Shown: positions 10,205-22,877, counted from the stretch's first letter. The stretch: 64,000 nucleotides of DNA from Amphiduros pacificus (GCA_949316495.1 OX439005.1:24144217-24208216), one strand, 5' to 3'. The notes: a model not told the origin generated them from the sequence alone. Program-made: numbers and translations.

Positions 10205-12960
10205 AAACCCAGCCTGCGGGTCTTAAGAGTTACCCGGCGTATGGAAGATTTTAAAAACCAAGTCACAGCGTGGCTCACTCGAGCATACCCTCCATAGCAG
10301 GACTTCTCTATCACATCAGTCCCTGCTACCAAATCTGTAAATGTGTGCACAGAGTTGAGCGCAAGTCATTAGTATTTAGAAAAATCTGACTGTCAACTCA
10401 GTGGTGAAAGAATATAAATAGATTTGTTTTGTGTTGTGAATGTACTGATTGGGCAGTCTTTGTGCCAGACAACTGGTTACAGTTTATGACCTAATGTTGG
10501 TCAATTCAGATTTGATATTTTTGTGAACAAGGCAAGTATTTATGACTCAGGAATTTCCAAACTTTGAATGAGATCAAAAACAGGGCAATGACTGCAGAGG
10601 TAGTAATTGAATACTACCTAAGTAACTCGAGCATTGAGAATTCATGTTTTTCTTTATAAACATTATTTATAGATCTCCTACAATCTAGTACCCAGCTTTA
10701 TTAGGCCTCTTCAATATAGGTGTTATATACTGAGCCCGATGCAAAGGAGAGTAGCAATCTAGTAGTTTTATGCAAATCTTGATAAAATAATTGAGCAAAT
10801 ATTATACGCTGGTTACCAGAAGCAAAAAAAGGGTTTATGTCAGTTTATGATGCTACACACTTTTTATAGTGTACATAATCACACATGTAATGAGACATCA
10901 TTGGTGACATCAGTATATAATGCTGGAACATGTCTCTATGGCATGTGACTTTATGTCATCAATTTGGAGCTAAAAGTTCAGTGGGGTGTACTCTACATGG
11001 CTTGTAGAAGTAATGGTCTAGTTATCATCCCAGAAATGATGATGACAAAGCCAAGCTTCTAGGTATCACTGTATCAAAAGACCTTAAGTGGGACAACCAC
11101 ATAAACTCAATCACAAGAAAAGCAAGCCAGAGACTGCATTTTCTTACTGTTCTCAGGAGGTGTAAGGCCCCACCAGATCACCTAATGACAGTTTATAAGT
11201 CCCACATAAGATCATTATTGGAGTATGCCTGCCAGGTATGGCACCCAGGTCTTAACCAAGGCTTGACAGACAGCCTGGAGCTCATACAAAAACGTGCCTT
11301 CAAAATAATATACCCAACATTAGAGTATGAAGATGTACTATTTATAGGGAACATAGAAAGTTTGGCTACCCGGAGAGAAAAGCTATGTAAAAAATATTTT
11401 GAGAAAATGAAAAACCCTGACCACAAACTTCACCACTTGCTACCAGTGACAGTTCCATCATGTTATGAACTCAGGTCACGGTACCTATATGAGCTACCAA
11501 AGACAAGGGTAGACCACACACATGGAAGCTTTGTGACATATGCCCTAAGCAAACTACAGGACAATTTAGACTAATATTTTTTTGATCACTGTCTACACAT
11601 TCATGTTTCATTTTTTATACTTATTTTTTATTAATTGTAAATACTTTAATTTCAATATTGTTTAATCTACATATAAGTGTTTGATTTTGTGTTTTGTAAT
11701 AATAGTTGTAGTACATTTTCACATTGTAATTCTTCAATCATTAGATTGCAATAAATACACTTCTTATTCTTATTCTTATGATGATGATGATGATAATGAT
11801 GAATTCCATTAAATGATTATGTATATGTTCATGCATCTATGATTGGGGGTTATTGGAAATATCTGGTTGGAAATGTATATATCATTGATATATTTTGCCT
11901 TGCTCAGGTGGAAATAAATCATGAAGATTAACGGTCCATCCCATGACTATTTATGTCTGACTATTTTGGTGCACATGTACATTGCTAAATAGAGGTAGTC
12001 AATCCTTAACCTTCTTCTGCCCCCCATTGCCCATATTACACCATCCGCAGGTAATAAAAAATGATATTTTGACAAAACTGTATTTCAAAAATGCATCATT
12101 AGACACATCAAACTAAACTGTGCCCATTAATTTCAGTGGTATTTCTTGCCTTTGACCAAGTACAATACCAACACAGAGTGAGGAATATTTTTCTAACTTC
12201 CCTAAATTGCAAATTTCAAGATGTATGTATATTATATATCCACTTTTCGTCTGATGTGCATGGGGGAGGATCCTATCTGCATATTAACCTAAGGGTTTTA
12301 ATCTTACTTATGAGGGTAATGCAGGCAGAGATAGGTATAGATCGACCAGCTATGTTTAACATAGTAGTACATTTGTCCGTTACATCTTTACTCATTTGAT
12401 GTTGTACTCACTTTCTAATGAGAACAATTGGACATACTACTAAGAGTGACAAATATATTTGATTCAACGTCCACTGAATTCTCAATGCTCGAGTTACTCT
12501 GCATTACATAGGTAGTATTCAATTACTACCTCTGCAGTCATTGCCCTGGTGTTGATCTCATTCAAAGTTTGGAAATTCCCGAGTCATAAATACTTGCCTT
12601 GCTCACAAAATATCAAATCTGAATTGACCAACATTAGGTCATAAACTGTAACCAGGTGTCTTGCACATATACTGACCAATCAGTACAACCTCCAGTACAA
12701 AACAAATCTATTTATATTCTTTCACCACTGAGTTGACAGCCAGATTTTTCTAAATACTAATGACTTGCGCTCGATTCTGTGCACACATTTATAGATTGGG
12801 ACTGATATGATAGAGGAGTCCTGCTATGGAGAGTATGCTCGAGTGAGCCACACTGTAACTTTGTTTGTTAATATTTTCCATACGCCGGGTAACTCTAAAG
12901 AAGAAGCTTGTACTGGGTGTGGTTTCCTAGAACTGTCATGTCTGGCCTGAGTCTGGTATA
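10205..12960. mobile_element. Element with about 420-bp terminal inverted repeats
   Basis: The arms at about 10226-10648 and 12475-12897 are reverse complements over most of their length. Shared words run from AGAGTTACCCGGCGTATGG at the outside through CTCACTCGAGCATAC and ATATAAATAGATTTGTTTTG to GAGCATTGAGAATTCA at the inside. The middle holds a LINE 3' end (11038-11790), probably a later insertion. No transposase is visible. Related arm fragments occur at about 20565-21115, 33215-33265 and 35750-35825, so this is a dispersed family. Confidence 0.7.
11038..11790 (+). mobile_element. 5'-truncated LINE, C-terminal RT end and tail
   Basis: An open frame from 11038 to the stop at 11572-11574 reads as the C-terminal part of a non-LTR retrotransposon polymerase of the CR1/L2-like kind. 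Motifs include KLLGITVSKDLKWDNHI, RSLLEYACQVWHPGL and SLELIQKRAFKIIYP. The 3' end has AATAAA followed by a (TTCTTA)n then (GATGAT)n tail at about 11760-11800. The RT palm is missing, as expected for 5' truncation. The frame is unbroken, so insertion is fairly recent. Confidence 0.85.
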
Positions 12961-12964
12961 CCCC

Positions 12965-13200
12965 CAGGATCTGATCAGAAGAGAACAGCCAAGAGTTGCT
13001 GATGACCATATTCTCCAAATGAATGACAGGCTATCAACATAACGCGCAAGGACATTTATGTTAAATTTGGCCCATACTTGTCATATCCAAAACGCCAACA
13101 ATTTGGATATTACCCTTCAATCTGACCTCATATCTAAAAAATACCAAAATCTGTCATGTGGAGTAAATGTGACCTACGAAAAGCGGAGGAGGTGAAACAT
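12965..13200. other. No recognised gene
   Basis: Single-copy-looking AT-rich DNA between two inverted-repeat elements. Confidence 0.4.
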
Positions 13201-13213
13201 ATCGTGTCGTATA

Positions 13214-13417
13214 TACAAAAAAAGCTTTGTAAGAAACCGAAATCTGGAAATATTCATATAATGAGACTATTATATAAGATGGGACGACGGTGATTGGAAG
13301 TAACTGGGGCGTTATATATTTGAAAATGAAGCATATATTATATATGTAGTAGCTATGCTACACACGTCTTGAATATTCTATTTCCAGATTTCGGTTTCTT
13401 ACAAAGCTTTTTTTGTA
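13214..13417. mobile_element. Short MITE with perfect 38-bp inverted repeats
   Basis: 13214-13251 and 13380-13417 are perfect reverse complements, starting TACAAAAAAAGCTTTGTAAG. The spacer is about 128 bp with no open frame. Size and structure fit a miniature inverted-repeat element; no clear target duplication was found. Confidence 0.75.
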
Positions 13418-14689
13418 GATTTGATAATTATTTGTCGATATCGTCTCTATATGTCCTGGGGGGATGCCTTTGCTTGCCATTATACTCTCCCCGGGGGTCC
13501 ATTTTCCACGGCCAGGCAACGGCATATTTGATTTTATGTATTTAACCTACTTATAATTCAATAAGTAAAATATTTTTAACTTATAATTTATAATTTTTAA
13601 CACTTGAAAAACCCAAGCTGTGACCAGCTGGGACAGTCAGGCCAGTGCCTATCTTTCGGCAACAGTACGATCCTATTATTTTTATAGTCCAGTCAAATAA
13701 TTGTGACGGTACGGGAGATGGAAACTTAAAGCATCCCAAAGCTGAAGTCAGGGCAAATAAATACATGAGCAAACTTGATCGTATTAAATTCATGGAGCTC
13801 ATGTTATCAACAAATCTAACCCACTATTGATTCAATGTTACGAGAGCTTAGAGTTCCATGTTAGATTTAACGGTGCACAGCTGTAATGGCCACTTGATGA
13901 TTGTTTCTTTGTCTCCACTGTTTCAGTATTGGTGAAGACAGCAGACATCAAAGCACTCTGATGCATTAATCCTTAATATTGTATCCATGTGATGACTATT
14001 TACTCACCTAAGTTCAAGGAGTTCCGTCATGGTCGTTCTGCACGTGTCCTCAAATCCTCAATATGTCCCGATCTGTATCATTAACACATTCCTTATACCG
14101 GCACAATTCATTCCTCAATTGTACAACTCCGAGTCTGATGAACAACCAAGTGGATTTTTAACACCGCATGTATATATTTATAAATTATTTCAAACAAGGT
14201 CAACTACCTTTTCGGTCTGGATGGTTGAAATTGTTGTGCACTCAGGCACGCTGATTGATACTTGCCGCGATATGAAATTTGAAACTCTTGAAATGTGATA
14301 AAATGGGAGCGACCGTTATTCATTCGGGGGGTGCAGTAAAATATAAAATATAATTGCTGATATTTTCTCTGAACAAGACCAGTCTCATTTTTTCCATATT
14401 TCTTTCTTAGTCAGTTGAGCCGTCAATTTTTTCCCAGATGCACGGATCCTAATTGTTATACTGTAATGTGTGTAAATGGACGTATAATTCCTTAAAACAT
14501 GGGAGAATGCTTTATTTATACTGAGAGTATGATATAGTTGACCCAACTATTTCAAGTAGTTATTTATTGTAGCAAACTAGACCATCCGTAGCAGCATCTA
14601 TTGACCTAACCTATTGTGTTTGATGATCCTGTGATCAAATGACTTGTTGTGGGTTAATTTGACCTTTCTTCCATTAACATCTATAAAAA

Positions 14690-15315
14690 TCCATTAACAA
14701 TATAAAAATCATCTTGACCTGGATGACCTTGCCAAAACAAAGAATAATCATAATGTCCATTATTAAGATACCAAATTTATAAAATGCAAAAAATGTCAAA
14801 AAAGTGCAAATCCTTTGCTTTGACAAGGTCATCCAGGTCAAGCTGATATTTTTTCAATTCGACTTCACAAATATAATTTCAAAGGTCAAGGTCATATATT
14901 TAGTTATCAAGGTCAAATATTAGGTCAAAACATTGGAAATATTGCTAGGTATCATGGACATTTATTTGAGGCTAATGGTGAATCAAAATGTCCATAATTA
15001 AGATCTAAAATTCATAAAAGGCATAAAATGCGAAAAAGGTGAAAATTCTTTGTTTTGGCAAGGTCATCAAGGTCAAGATGATTTTTTTTCTATTCGACTT
15101 CACAAATATATTGATTGCAAATTATGTTTTGCTGAATAAAGCTATATTTCATGGAAAATAGTCATAAAATAAGCTATATTTCTAGAAAATAAGCATAAAT
15201 GGCATTTTTTCTAATTTCAAAGGTCAACATCATGTATTTAAATATCCATTAAATATCCATAAATGTCCATTATTAAGATCTAAAATTCATAAAATGCAAA
15301 AGATGACTTAATTTC
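14690..15315. repeat. AGGTCA-rich diverged tandem repeat
   Basis: Two clear units (about 14751-14886 and 14985-15110, spacing about 234 bp) and a third partial unit share AATGTCCATTATTAAGAT, CATAAAATGC, CAAGGTCATC-AGGTCAAG and CGACTTCACAAATATA. A reversed piece lies at 14705-14745. Many AAGGTCA half-sites occur. Confidence 0.65.
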
Positions 15316-15784
15316 TTAATTTTCATGGTTTTACCTTCAGTTGAAATTTCTTTTGGTTACCATGGCAACAGCGTTTAATAAATTATATTGCCTAAATATG
15401 GCTTAGAAGTGAGATGTTGGCAGCTAGCAACTGGTGGTCAAATGTGATTAAATAATTGTGATCTTAATAATAAATGAGAGATAATATTTGAGGTCATATT
15501 TGATATTTATATGGAAATTTGAAGTATTCTGTTGCCATGGTAACCATGAATTCTATAATAATTCAAATTTTCTACCATTTTCAAATGGGCTGCCATATCT
15601 CCCACCTTCCCACCTGGTTTTGTTGAGAAATACATATTCAGTGTAAAGCTAGAGATGAAAATGTGCCTTTTTCTAGAATCCCAATATAATGTAAATGGTT
15701 GCCATGGAAACAGTTGTATCTTTTGAAAGACCCCACAATTTGAAAAAAAAACAAATATCATTTGAGAAACCCTAGGTCACCTGC

Positions 15785-16201
15785 TACATGTGTAGCATTT
15801 CAAATTGTGGTTTGCTTTCTGTCAGACAAAACTCCTGAAATAATGGACTTTTTGATACAAGAGGTTCAGGACAGGTGCTTGAGGTTGACAGAGGGAGAAA
15901 AACCAGTATTAGAAACTCTAAAAGAAAGAAGAGAGATACAGGATTTGTGCGAAACATATAAATATATGCACAGAAATTATAAAACAGACCCTAATCTTTT
16001 CTTCCATCTTTCAGAAACTCAGTTAAGAGGCCACTCTCTCAAACTAACAAAGCCTTGATGCAACAGAGACATAAGAAAACACTTCTTCGCTAACCGAGTG
16101 GTCGACAAATGGAACAGACTACCTGAAGAAGCAGTCTCAGCACCATCCTTACCCGCTTTCAAGAGAATACTGAGATCCCTGCCCAAAGGCGAAGAGGGAT
16201 A
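15785..16201 (+). mobile_element. LINE C-terminal fragment, frameshifted
   Basis: The frame from about 15825 reads LRLTEGEKPVLETLKERREI and RGHSLKLTKP, typical of the RT C-terminal tail. After about 16055 the reading moves to another frame with RDIRKHFFANRVVDKWNRLP and ends with TAA at 16199-16201. It is a 5'-truncated copy with at least one frameshift. Clade not determined. Confidence 0.8.
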
Positions 16202-16699
16202 AATCGACCAAGTATACCAAGTAAGTATACCAAGTAAGTATTTTGCAGGTTGGCTCCTCGACTAAAAGCACAGAATAAGGTTTATGTTTGATGCTAACAG
16301 TCAAGAAGGCCTATAAATTGCAATTCTGATATGTTTGTATAAAATTTGAAATCGTATCCTCGTGTCTTCTGAGATAGCATTAGGATCGCACTGTTGCAGA
16401 AAAATGGGCACTGGCCTGACTGTCCCAGATGGTAACAGCGTGGGTTCTTTGACTAAAAAACTTGCTTTCCTGACGAGGAAAATTAGTGGGTAGTTGGTGG
16501 AACGTACATAAATAACTAGAGATTTATCACGATTGCAAAAGTGTGCAAAAATGATACAATTGTGAACGTTATTTCAGTCCCTGTATTGATCATGGGAATA
16601 CTGAATCCAAATAATCTAGATACCTCTCCTCGCCCATTCTCCATTAAGTTTGCTGAGGAGGGTTGATCTGTGTCAATGAAATCATTTGTACAGTATCTT

Positions 16700-16793
16700 G
16701 GAACATACATTGCACATACATTGCACATACATTGCACATACATTGCACATACATTAAACAACAACAGTAACAACAACAACAACAACAACAACA
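16700..16793. repeat. Microsatellites (CATTGCACATA)n and (AAC)n
   Basis: Four to five copies of an 11-bp CATTGCACATA unit, followed by an (AAC)n run. Confidence 0.95.
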
Positions 16794-17041
16794 ATCGAAG
16801 GGGCATTTACTTCAAAAGCCTGATCACCATCATCTTGATTTTGGATTTGGTACGATTGACTTACACTTCTTACTGGATGGATGTTAGTCCCTTCTTGTGT
16901 CTCAGGTAAAGAAGTGTTCTACACAGGGGCGTGCACATTTTATTCTTTCCATGTGATTAAAGCGATTTTAAAATTTGTCCGTAGTTTATAAATCTGTAAT
17001 GTAATCAGGTTTTTTGACCTTCCCTACTCCATGAACATTTA

Positions 17042-17166
17042 GTAATATTTGTATAATATTTGTATAATATTTGTATAATATTTGTATAATATTTGTATAA
17101 TATTTGTATAATATTTGTATAATATTTGTATAATATTTGTATAATATTTGTATAATATTTGTATAA
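17042..17166. repeat. 11-bp minisatellite, about 11 copies
   Basis: Near-perfect copies of TAATATTTGTA, ending in a short palindrome around 17160-17180. Very uniform copies suggest recent expansion. Confidence 0.97.
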
Positions 17167-17380
17167 AATTATACAAATATAATAATATATATAATGTCAA
17201 ATGTTGACAGATAAATGCATCTGCCAGGGTATTAGCCTTTTTCATCTGGACAATTCCTTTAAATTGACAGAGTTCTTTAGGAGAGGTTAAAGGGGTTAAT
17301 TGAGGTTAGAAGAGAACAGTAGAGCATTCTCTTGTCACTACCCTCAACAGGGGAGCTACCAGCTTATAACTAGTTCACAT

Positions 17381-17596
17381 GCCACTGCTTGCCACTGCTT
17401 GCCACTGCTTGCCACTGCTTGCCACTGCTTGCCACTGCTTGCCACTGCTTGCCACTGCTTGCCACTGCTTGCCACTGCTTGCCACTATTTTCCACTATTT
17501 GCCACTGCTTGCCACTATTTGCCACTATTTGCCACTGCTTGCCACTGCTTGCCACTATTTGCCACTGCTTGCCACTGCTTGCCACTGCTTGCCACT
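17381..17596. repeat. 10-bp minisatellite, about 21 copies
   Basis: Copies of GCCACTGCTT with GCCACTATTT variants grouped toward the 3' half. The unit length is not a multiple of three and has no stops, so all three plus frames stay open. These frames are not genes. Confidence 0.97.
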
Positions 17597-17599
17597 GGT

Positions 17600-18930
17600 C
17601 TGTGGTGGGCCAGGGTCAGCATTCAAAGTTTGTTCCTGGATATATATGCCAAGTCCTGCATTTACCTTCACTCTCAACATTAATGTGTGTCAAATAAAAC
17701 ACATTCTTTGTCTCGATTTTGAAACATTATATTGTGCGTAAATGTTTTTGTGAAACACATTTGGTAAAACATGTTAACATGTTTTATAATGAAACACAAA
17801 ATTGTGTTTAATGCTCTGTCCCAAAAATGAAATGAAATAATGTGTTTAACTGTATTAATGTGTTAATTTGAAACATTTTAGACATTTAACAAAAGGCAAA
17901 GACATTCTATATTATAAACTTTATATTATACACTATCATATCATAAACACATACAAACGATTCTAAATTATTGTCAAATTATTTGTTGTTTTAGATAAAG
18001 ATGGATGTAGACATCTATTTATGAATGCCCTTCAATTTCAATTATAAATCTTTCATAGTTAATACAGTTTGTTTAGGATGACTTTTCATGCACAGTGTCA
18101 TGACCTTTTATGCAGTTTTAGTCCACAGTTTGTTTCTGGGATTCACTTTTGTGAATATATTCTCGGTCGATTGTCCTGCTTGGTGTAGATATCTGGAATG
18201 CCCTCCTATGCAGAGTAGGTCACTGGGATGACCTTTGGTTTGTCAAGGTGGTTGGAATGCTCTCTCAAACAGACCTCTTAATCCTTCAGAGACCTTGTCA
18301 ATGGCAATAAACAGATACACTTTAATGTGTTTTGTTACAATTGTGATTTCAGAAAACACTTTACAATGATTTTGATCTCAATAGTACCCTACAAATACAA
18401 AAAAACTGTTTAAGTAAACAATATTATTAACTAAAATGTTTATCCAATATTACATACAAGCTCTTGATCAGTTTTAATAAGCGTGGGTCAGTCACAAAGA
18501 TTGTGTTTCACAAAAACATTATAGATAAGATGTGTGTGAAGTGTTTTGTTATCAATATGGTGTGTCACCAACACACAATATTCATGTGAAAACAAAATAT
18601 AATGTGGAAGTGAGACAGGTATATCTCAGAGTGTTAAAGTGTTACTATGTCACCATGCTACCAAGTCTTGTTACCATGCATCTGAATGATTAAAATTGGC
18701 ATGTGTCAGGCAACCACATCATAGGTTAATTAATTAATTGGTTAAACAATGAGTATTGATATGTTATGGAAGATTGATTAGTTAATGTGTTTGATGTTTG
18801 TGTTTATTATGCCCATGATTTATCTCAATAAAGCTTAATTCCACAACTATATGTATATGTGTAGCGTTCTCTCCGTAACATGAAATAAAACATTATAGCA
18901 CATTTTCCCTAACCTGTCTCTTTTGAGTTT
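17600..18930. other. No recognised gene; weak inverted motif
   Basis: AATGTTTTTGTGAAACACA at about 17740 recurs in reverse complement at about 18505-18525, so an old inverted-repeat element is possible. Otherwise AT-rich DNA without coding signs. Confidence 0.4.
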
Positions 18931-18934
18931 ATAC

Positions 18935-19235
18935 TTTATCTATTAATGTTTCTAGATATTTTTCTTTATTTGATCTATGGATATTGGTATCTCCTACTTG
19001 AATCGATGATGGAATAATACCTTTTTATGCACCCTCCCCACAAATGAACATTTCCGTCTTCCCATCAATTATTTTAAAAAAATCCAATTAGAACTTGTTG
19101 ATATCCTTTATACAGTTTTTTTCCTTTCAATATTGGGGCATTCATGGTCATATCTGGAGATAAGGGGTCCAATGTTTTTAACAATTGAGTATGATCTGCA
19201 TAAATGTAAGGCCTTGATCTTGGGTTTAATTCCCA
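18935..19235 (-). mobile_element. Decayed LINE RT palm fragment
   Basis: The minus strand near 19200 reads IYADHTQLLKTLDPLSPDM, which matches the YADDTQL catalytic region of CR1/L2-like reverse transcriptases with Asp changed to His. Further along, WEDGNVHLWG-like sequence matches the NKLKLNDGKTE region after stops. Clearly inactive. Confidence 0.65.
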
Positions 19236-19249
19236 GACATACCGAGATT

Positions 19250-19660
19250 TTTCTAATAAGACAATTTCTCATGTTAGCTGAGGTCTGTTCCTTTTAAGGG
19301 TTAACCTGTCACCCTTTTAAATCTGTGACTGGTTGCGTTGTCATATAAAGGGCCTGCTATATGGTAATTCAGTAAGACAGCGTTATCATATGAAGGGCCT
19401 GCTATATGGTAATTCAGTAAGACAGCGTTGTCATATGAAGGGCCTGCTACATGGTAATTCAGTAAGACAGCGTTGTCATATGAAGGGCCTGCTATATGGT
19501 AATTCAGTAAGACAGCGTCGTCATATGAAGGGCCTGCTATATGGTAATTCAGTCAGACAGCGTTGTCATATGAAGGGCCTGCGATATGGTAATTCAGTCA
19601 GACAGCGTTGTCATATGAAGGGCCTGCGATATGGTAATTCAGTCAGACAGCACTAATTCT
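19250..19660 (+). repeat. SINE body with internal 45-bp minisatellite, 7 copies
   Basis: The sequence up to 19335 (GCTGAGGTC, GGGTTAACCTGTCACC, AAATCTGTGACTGG) matches the body of the SINE at 29951-30266. From 19336 to 19650 there are exactly seven 45-bp units (315 bp) of a segment that is single in that SINE (GTTGTCATGTCAAGG to GAGGCAGCAC). The 107-codon frame with a 15-residue period is a by-product of the 45-bp unit. Confidence 0.9.
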
Positions 19661-20560
19661 GTATATTATTTGCCTGCACATCAGAACGCACACGGTAGTG
19701 CACACTCCCGAGGGTTAAGTCATTATATCTTGCACCAAATGTAACTGGAGGCGGCATTTTGTCCGAAGTTAAATGCTAATAAGCAAATCATTCTCATTTC
19801 CCTCGAGTGTAGAATATTCACCAGGTCTGTGATTTTATAAATAACTTGGTTTTTGTCATATCCTAAAAATAATGAAGAAACATGTTCATGTACTTATTAC
19901 ATTTAACGCTGTCAATATATTCAGAATGTGTCTATCATTGCCTTATAAATCAATAGGGAACAGAAAGAGCACGACCCTTTGAACCATTCATGCTGGGTTT
20001 TATTTTAACTGAGCGAATAGGCAGACGTGATAAATCCTTTTTTGATGATTCCAAATAGTGTGTTTGGCCACATTTATGACCTTTTTACGAGATATTTGAG
20101 AAGTGATTTCAGTTTATTTCAATATTGAAAAAAATATAATCACTGTATTTTCTTCAACTCTGTCAAAAGGTGGCCTCTCTCAGTATGGGACAAAATGACT
20201 AAAATCATAATCTAAGGATTTGATCATTTCGATAAGAAATAACTTCATAATGGTTAAAATTTATATTAGATGATTAAATCTGAAATCTGACATTCAATAT
20301 CAAACATTTGCAAGCAAACAATTCAGTATATCTTAAAAATAATATGGTAACCACGTCATAAACTGTAACAGGAAACTACATATTGAAAATCACGTCTTAG
20401 CCATGTGGATATTTGGTTGCCCTCAAGTTTATGAGATTTCAACCAGAAATGGTTTTCACGTGGCATGCCTTCAGGGGATATCATTTTCTACACTTTAGGA
20501 AATAATGCTTTGCATGTTCCGACCACATAAACATATTACCACATATTTTTTGTTATATAT
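19661..20560. other. No recognised gene
   Basis: AT-rich DNA with short frames only. Confidence 0.4.
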
Positions 20561-20564
20561 GCAT

Positions 20565-21115
20565 GTGGTAGTGTACTCTGCGTGGCGAGGTAGAGCCACC
20601 TACTACCTCTGCCATAATTGGCATCAAATGAGGAATACTTTTCCCTTACATTTGCATACAATTACCATATAGCTCTGCAAATTGTTGGCTCTTAGACATG
20701 GTCATGCATGGTCTTGACAGAACTGTACACGTGTACATGTCAATTTCCAATGTTCAACAACAATTTAGAATGGATCATTTATAGTTAGCAAATTATTTAA
20801 GCTATCAGCTTTCGCCATTAAAAACAATTCTGGGTTTTTCTTTTTGCCCCCCCCCCCCCGGAAATTGATGCTCAATCCCCTGATTGGTTTTGTCTGACTA
20901 TTTTAGTATGTGTGTCGCCAACGATACACATCTTATCTCGATAATGGTGTGCTCAACTTCCAGTCATAATAATTGGCTATGTAACAACATATCTAAGTCT
21001 ATCCTTATTGGCTGCTAATAAGAAGCGTGTACTGGGGGTGGAACTGGCAATCCTGGTCTATACTTGCAGAGCCAGGTAAAAATCCTGGGTCTGCTAAGGA
21101 GAGTAGTGGTGGTAC
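20565..21115. mobile_element. Diverged copy of the long-inverted-repeat family
   Basis: CTACTACCTCTGCC near 20610, with the ATTGGCATCAAATGAGGAATACTT words after it, parallels the right arm of the 10.2-12.96 kb element. The end near 21030-21105 (GTACTGGGGGTGG, CTTGCAGAGCCAGG) matches its outer flank and the 33215-33265 fragment. A C-run lies at 20848-20859. Confidence 0.5.
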
Positions 21116-22585
21116 ATTTCAATCAAATATGTATTGGCCTTTCTGCAAAACCTTGTTTTTGTTTTATGCTATTTAGATACTATATTGCATGGTATTCTTT
21201 TAAAATTTGAATTTTTTTTTTCTAAAGTGAAATATAATAGATGAATGAAAAGAGGTACGTTTTATGTGCTGTAACCAGACCGTTTTTCTTTTTGAATGAG
21301 TTTGTTTGCTTGACTGTGTGAATCTTTAGCACTCAGTAACTAGAATCATACAAGTACTTGATTGAGCTTAAGGTCTATAATCCACAATGAAAAAACTGGG
21401 ACAGACTTATGTTTTTTTTGGCTTAAATGTGTTCAAAGTAATGTTATTTGTTAATTTAGCACAGAAAAAGTAAACTTAACCAGCTAGTCTTAAATTTTTA
21501 TTATTTTAATTGAACCCGTTATAACAGTAGTTAAAACGGGTTTGACTCAGTTTTTGCAGCTGGCGACCTATATCAAGTATTTATATTTTCTTTATTTAAT
21601 GTCATCAAAAGAATAATCAATCTTTTGGGGGATATTTTAGATATAATCATGGCATAAAATATGAATTATCACTAAAAGAGTTTGTCCGCCATGTGTGCTG
21701 TAGGAGCCGAAGGCAGTTACGTAAATATACGAGACCACACGAGCTGTTAATACCACTGTTAATAAGCGCCATAGCAGCAAGAATGAAATAGCGGTATACA
21801 GTTTATTATTATTATTATTTTATAATTATTATTGCCTTCATATGCAGGTAGGAAGATGCAGAAAATATATACTCCTGATTATCATGCAAACCTTTTATAT
21901 TGAAATACGAAGAGGTTGGTGATTAATTTACTGATTTGATGACTCACAAGTGAGATCCAGGATAAGTTGCCACGATGTCATCAGTGGAACTCAATATATG
22001 TTTGTCAGATGCATGACTTTTACTTGATTATAAACCTATAGATTCCCTTTCTCAGATACATAGCAACAACCATAGATGTTAACCACCAAATTATTAGATA
22101 AAAGTACATTTGACTCTTTCAAAATTTGCAAACTGTACATATATGAATGCGACATTAATCCACTAGGTGGCATGCTGATGAGGTCTCAAGAGCTGATCTC
22201 TAGAGCTGAAGTCTGCACGATTAAGCACGATTTCCTGAGTCAGTTTTGGGACAAACTTATACTTTTTGGAGGTTGTGCTGAACTTAAAAAGAAAACAATA
22301 CAACATGTACACGACAGTTCCAAATAATAATAGAATATATGTTTATGTCACATGTAGAAGAATGACGTGAATTTTCAGATGGAAAAGACATGATATCAAA
22401 ACATATTAAGGATCATTTTCTTGAATATCATTGAACATAAGCACCTTTAATTGTCGATAAATACAAATCCACATAGCTCTTCTTTACATCAGTATTTATA
22501 AGGAAATACTAACCAGGGAAATATAATCATTATATATACATATGGATATCATTGTATAAACACTAATAGATCATTCAATGAGGAC
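21116..22585. other. No recognised gene
   Basis: AT-rich DNA. An AACCCGTT/AACGGGTT hairpin lies at about 21514-21542 and a TTA microsatellite at about 21805-21820. Confidence 0.4.
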
Positions 22586-22587
22586 AT

Positions 22588-22722
22588 AAGCCGATTGCCA
22601 ATCTCCATGTCCCCCCCCCCCCCCATTGAAAAGTACACACCGGAACTGTACAACTTTACCGGAACCAGAACTGTACAATTCCACACTATTTACTGGTCGG
22701 AGAGATTGGCGGGGGGGCTATG
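22588..22722 (-). mobile_element. Small inverted-repeat element (copy 1 of 3)
   Basis: It contains CCCATTGAAAA and two GGAACTGTACAA motifs, the reverse complement of the core of the 37358-37495 element. The ends AAGCCGATTGCCAAT and AGAGATTGGCGGG..CT are decayed versions of its inverted repeats. A C-run interrupts the middle. Confidence 0.6.
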
Positions 22723-22877
22723 GTCACTGCATGTTTATTCAAAATGTCGGCCAAATAAATAATCAATTCAATATAGAATCTCATGCACTATATCTGGCAT
22801 GAGACCATGCAGAGACTTCTCCATGTTGAGCATTTGTAATAAAAGCAAAGGTCCTTGAATGGCATAATATACTCTGT

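Larger units (their letters stand above)
13605..16455. repeat. Inverted pair of about 65-bp repeats, 2.8 kb apart
   Basis: The left copy (about 13605-13675) contains TGGGACAGTCAGGCCAGTGC and GCAACAGTACGATCCTA. The right copy (about 16385-16450) carries the reverse complement with a few changes. They may be the ends of one element that later received the LINE fragment at 15785-16201, or two separate insertions. Confidence 0.5.

Noticed and set aside
16651-16700. Second hammerhead-like motif (CTGAGGA ... GAAA)
   Set aside because: Stem II is only four weak pairs and there is no stem III.
17300-17741. Overlapping 100-127 codon frames across the 10-bp minisatellite
   Set aside because: Produced by a stop-free tandem repeat; all frames open, no gene signals.
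22170-22215. CTGATGA core near 22174
   Set aside because: No GAAA box after stem II.
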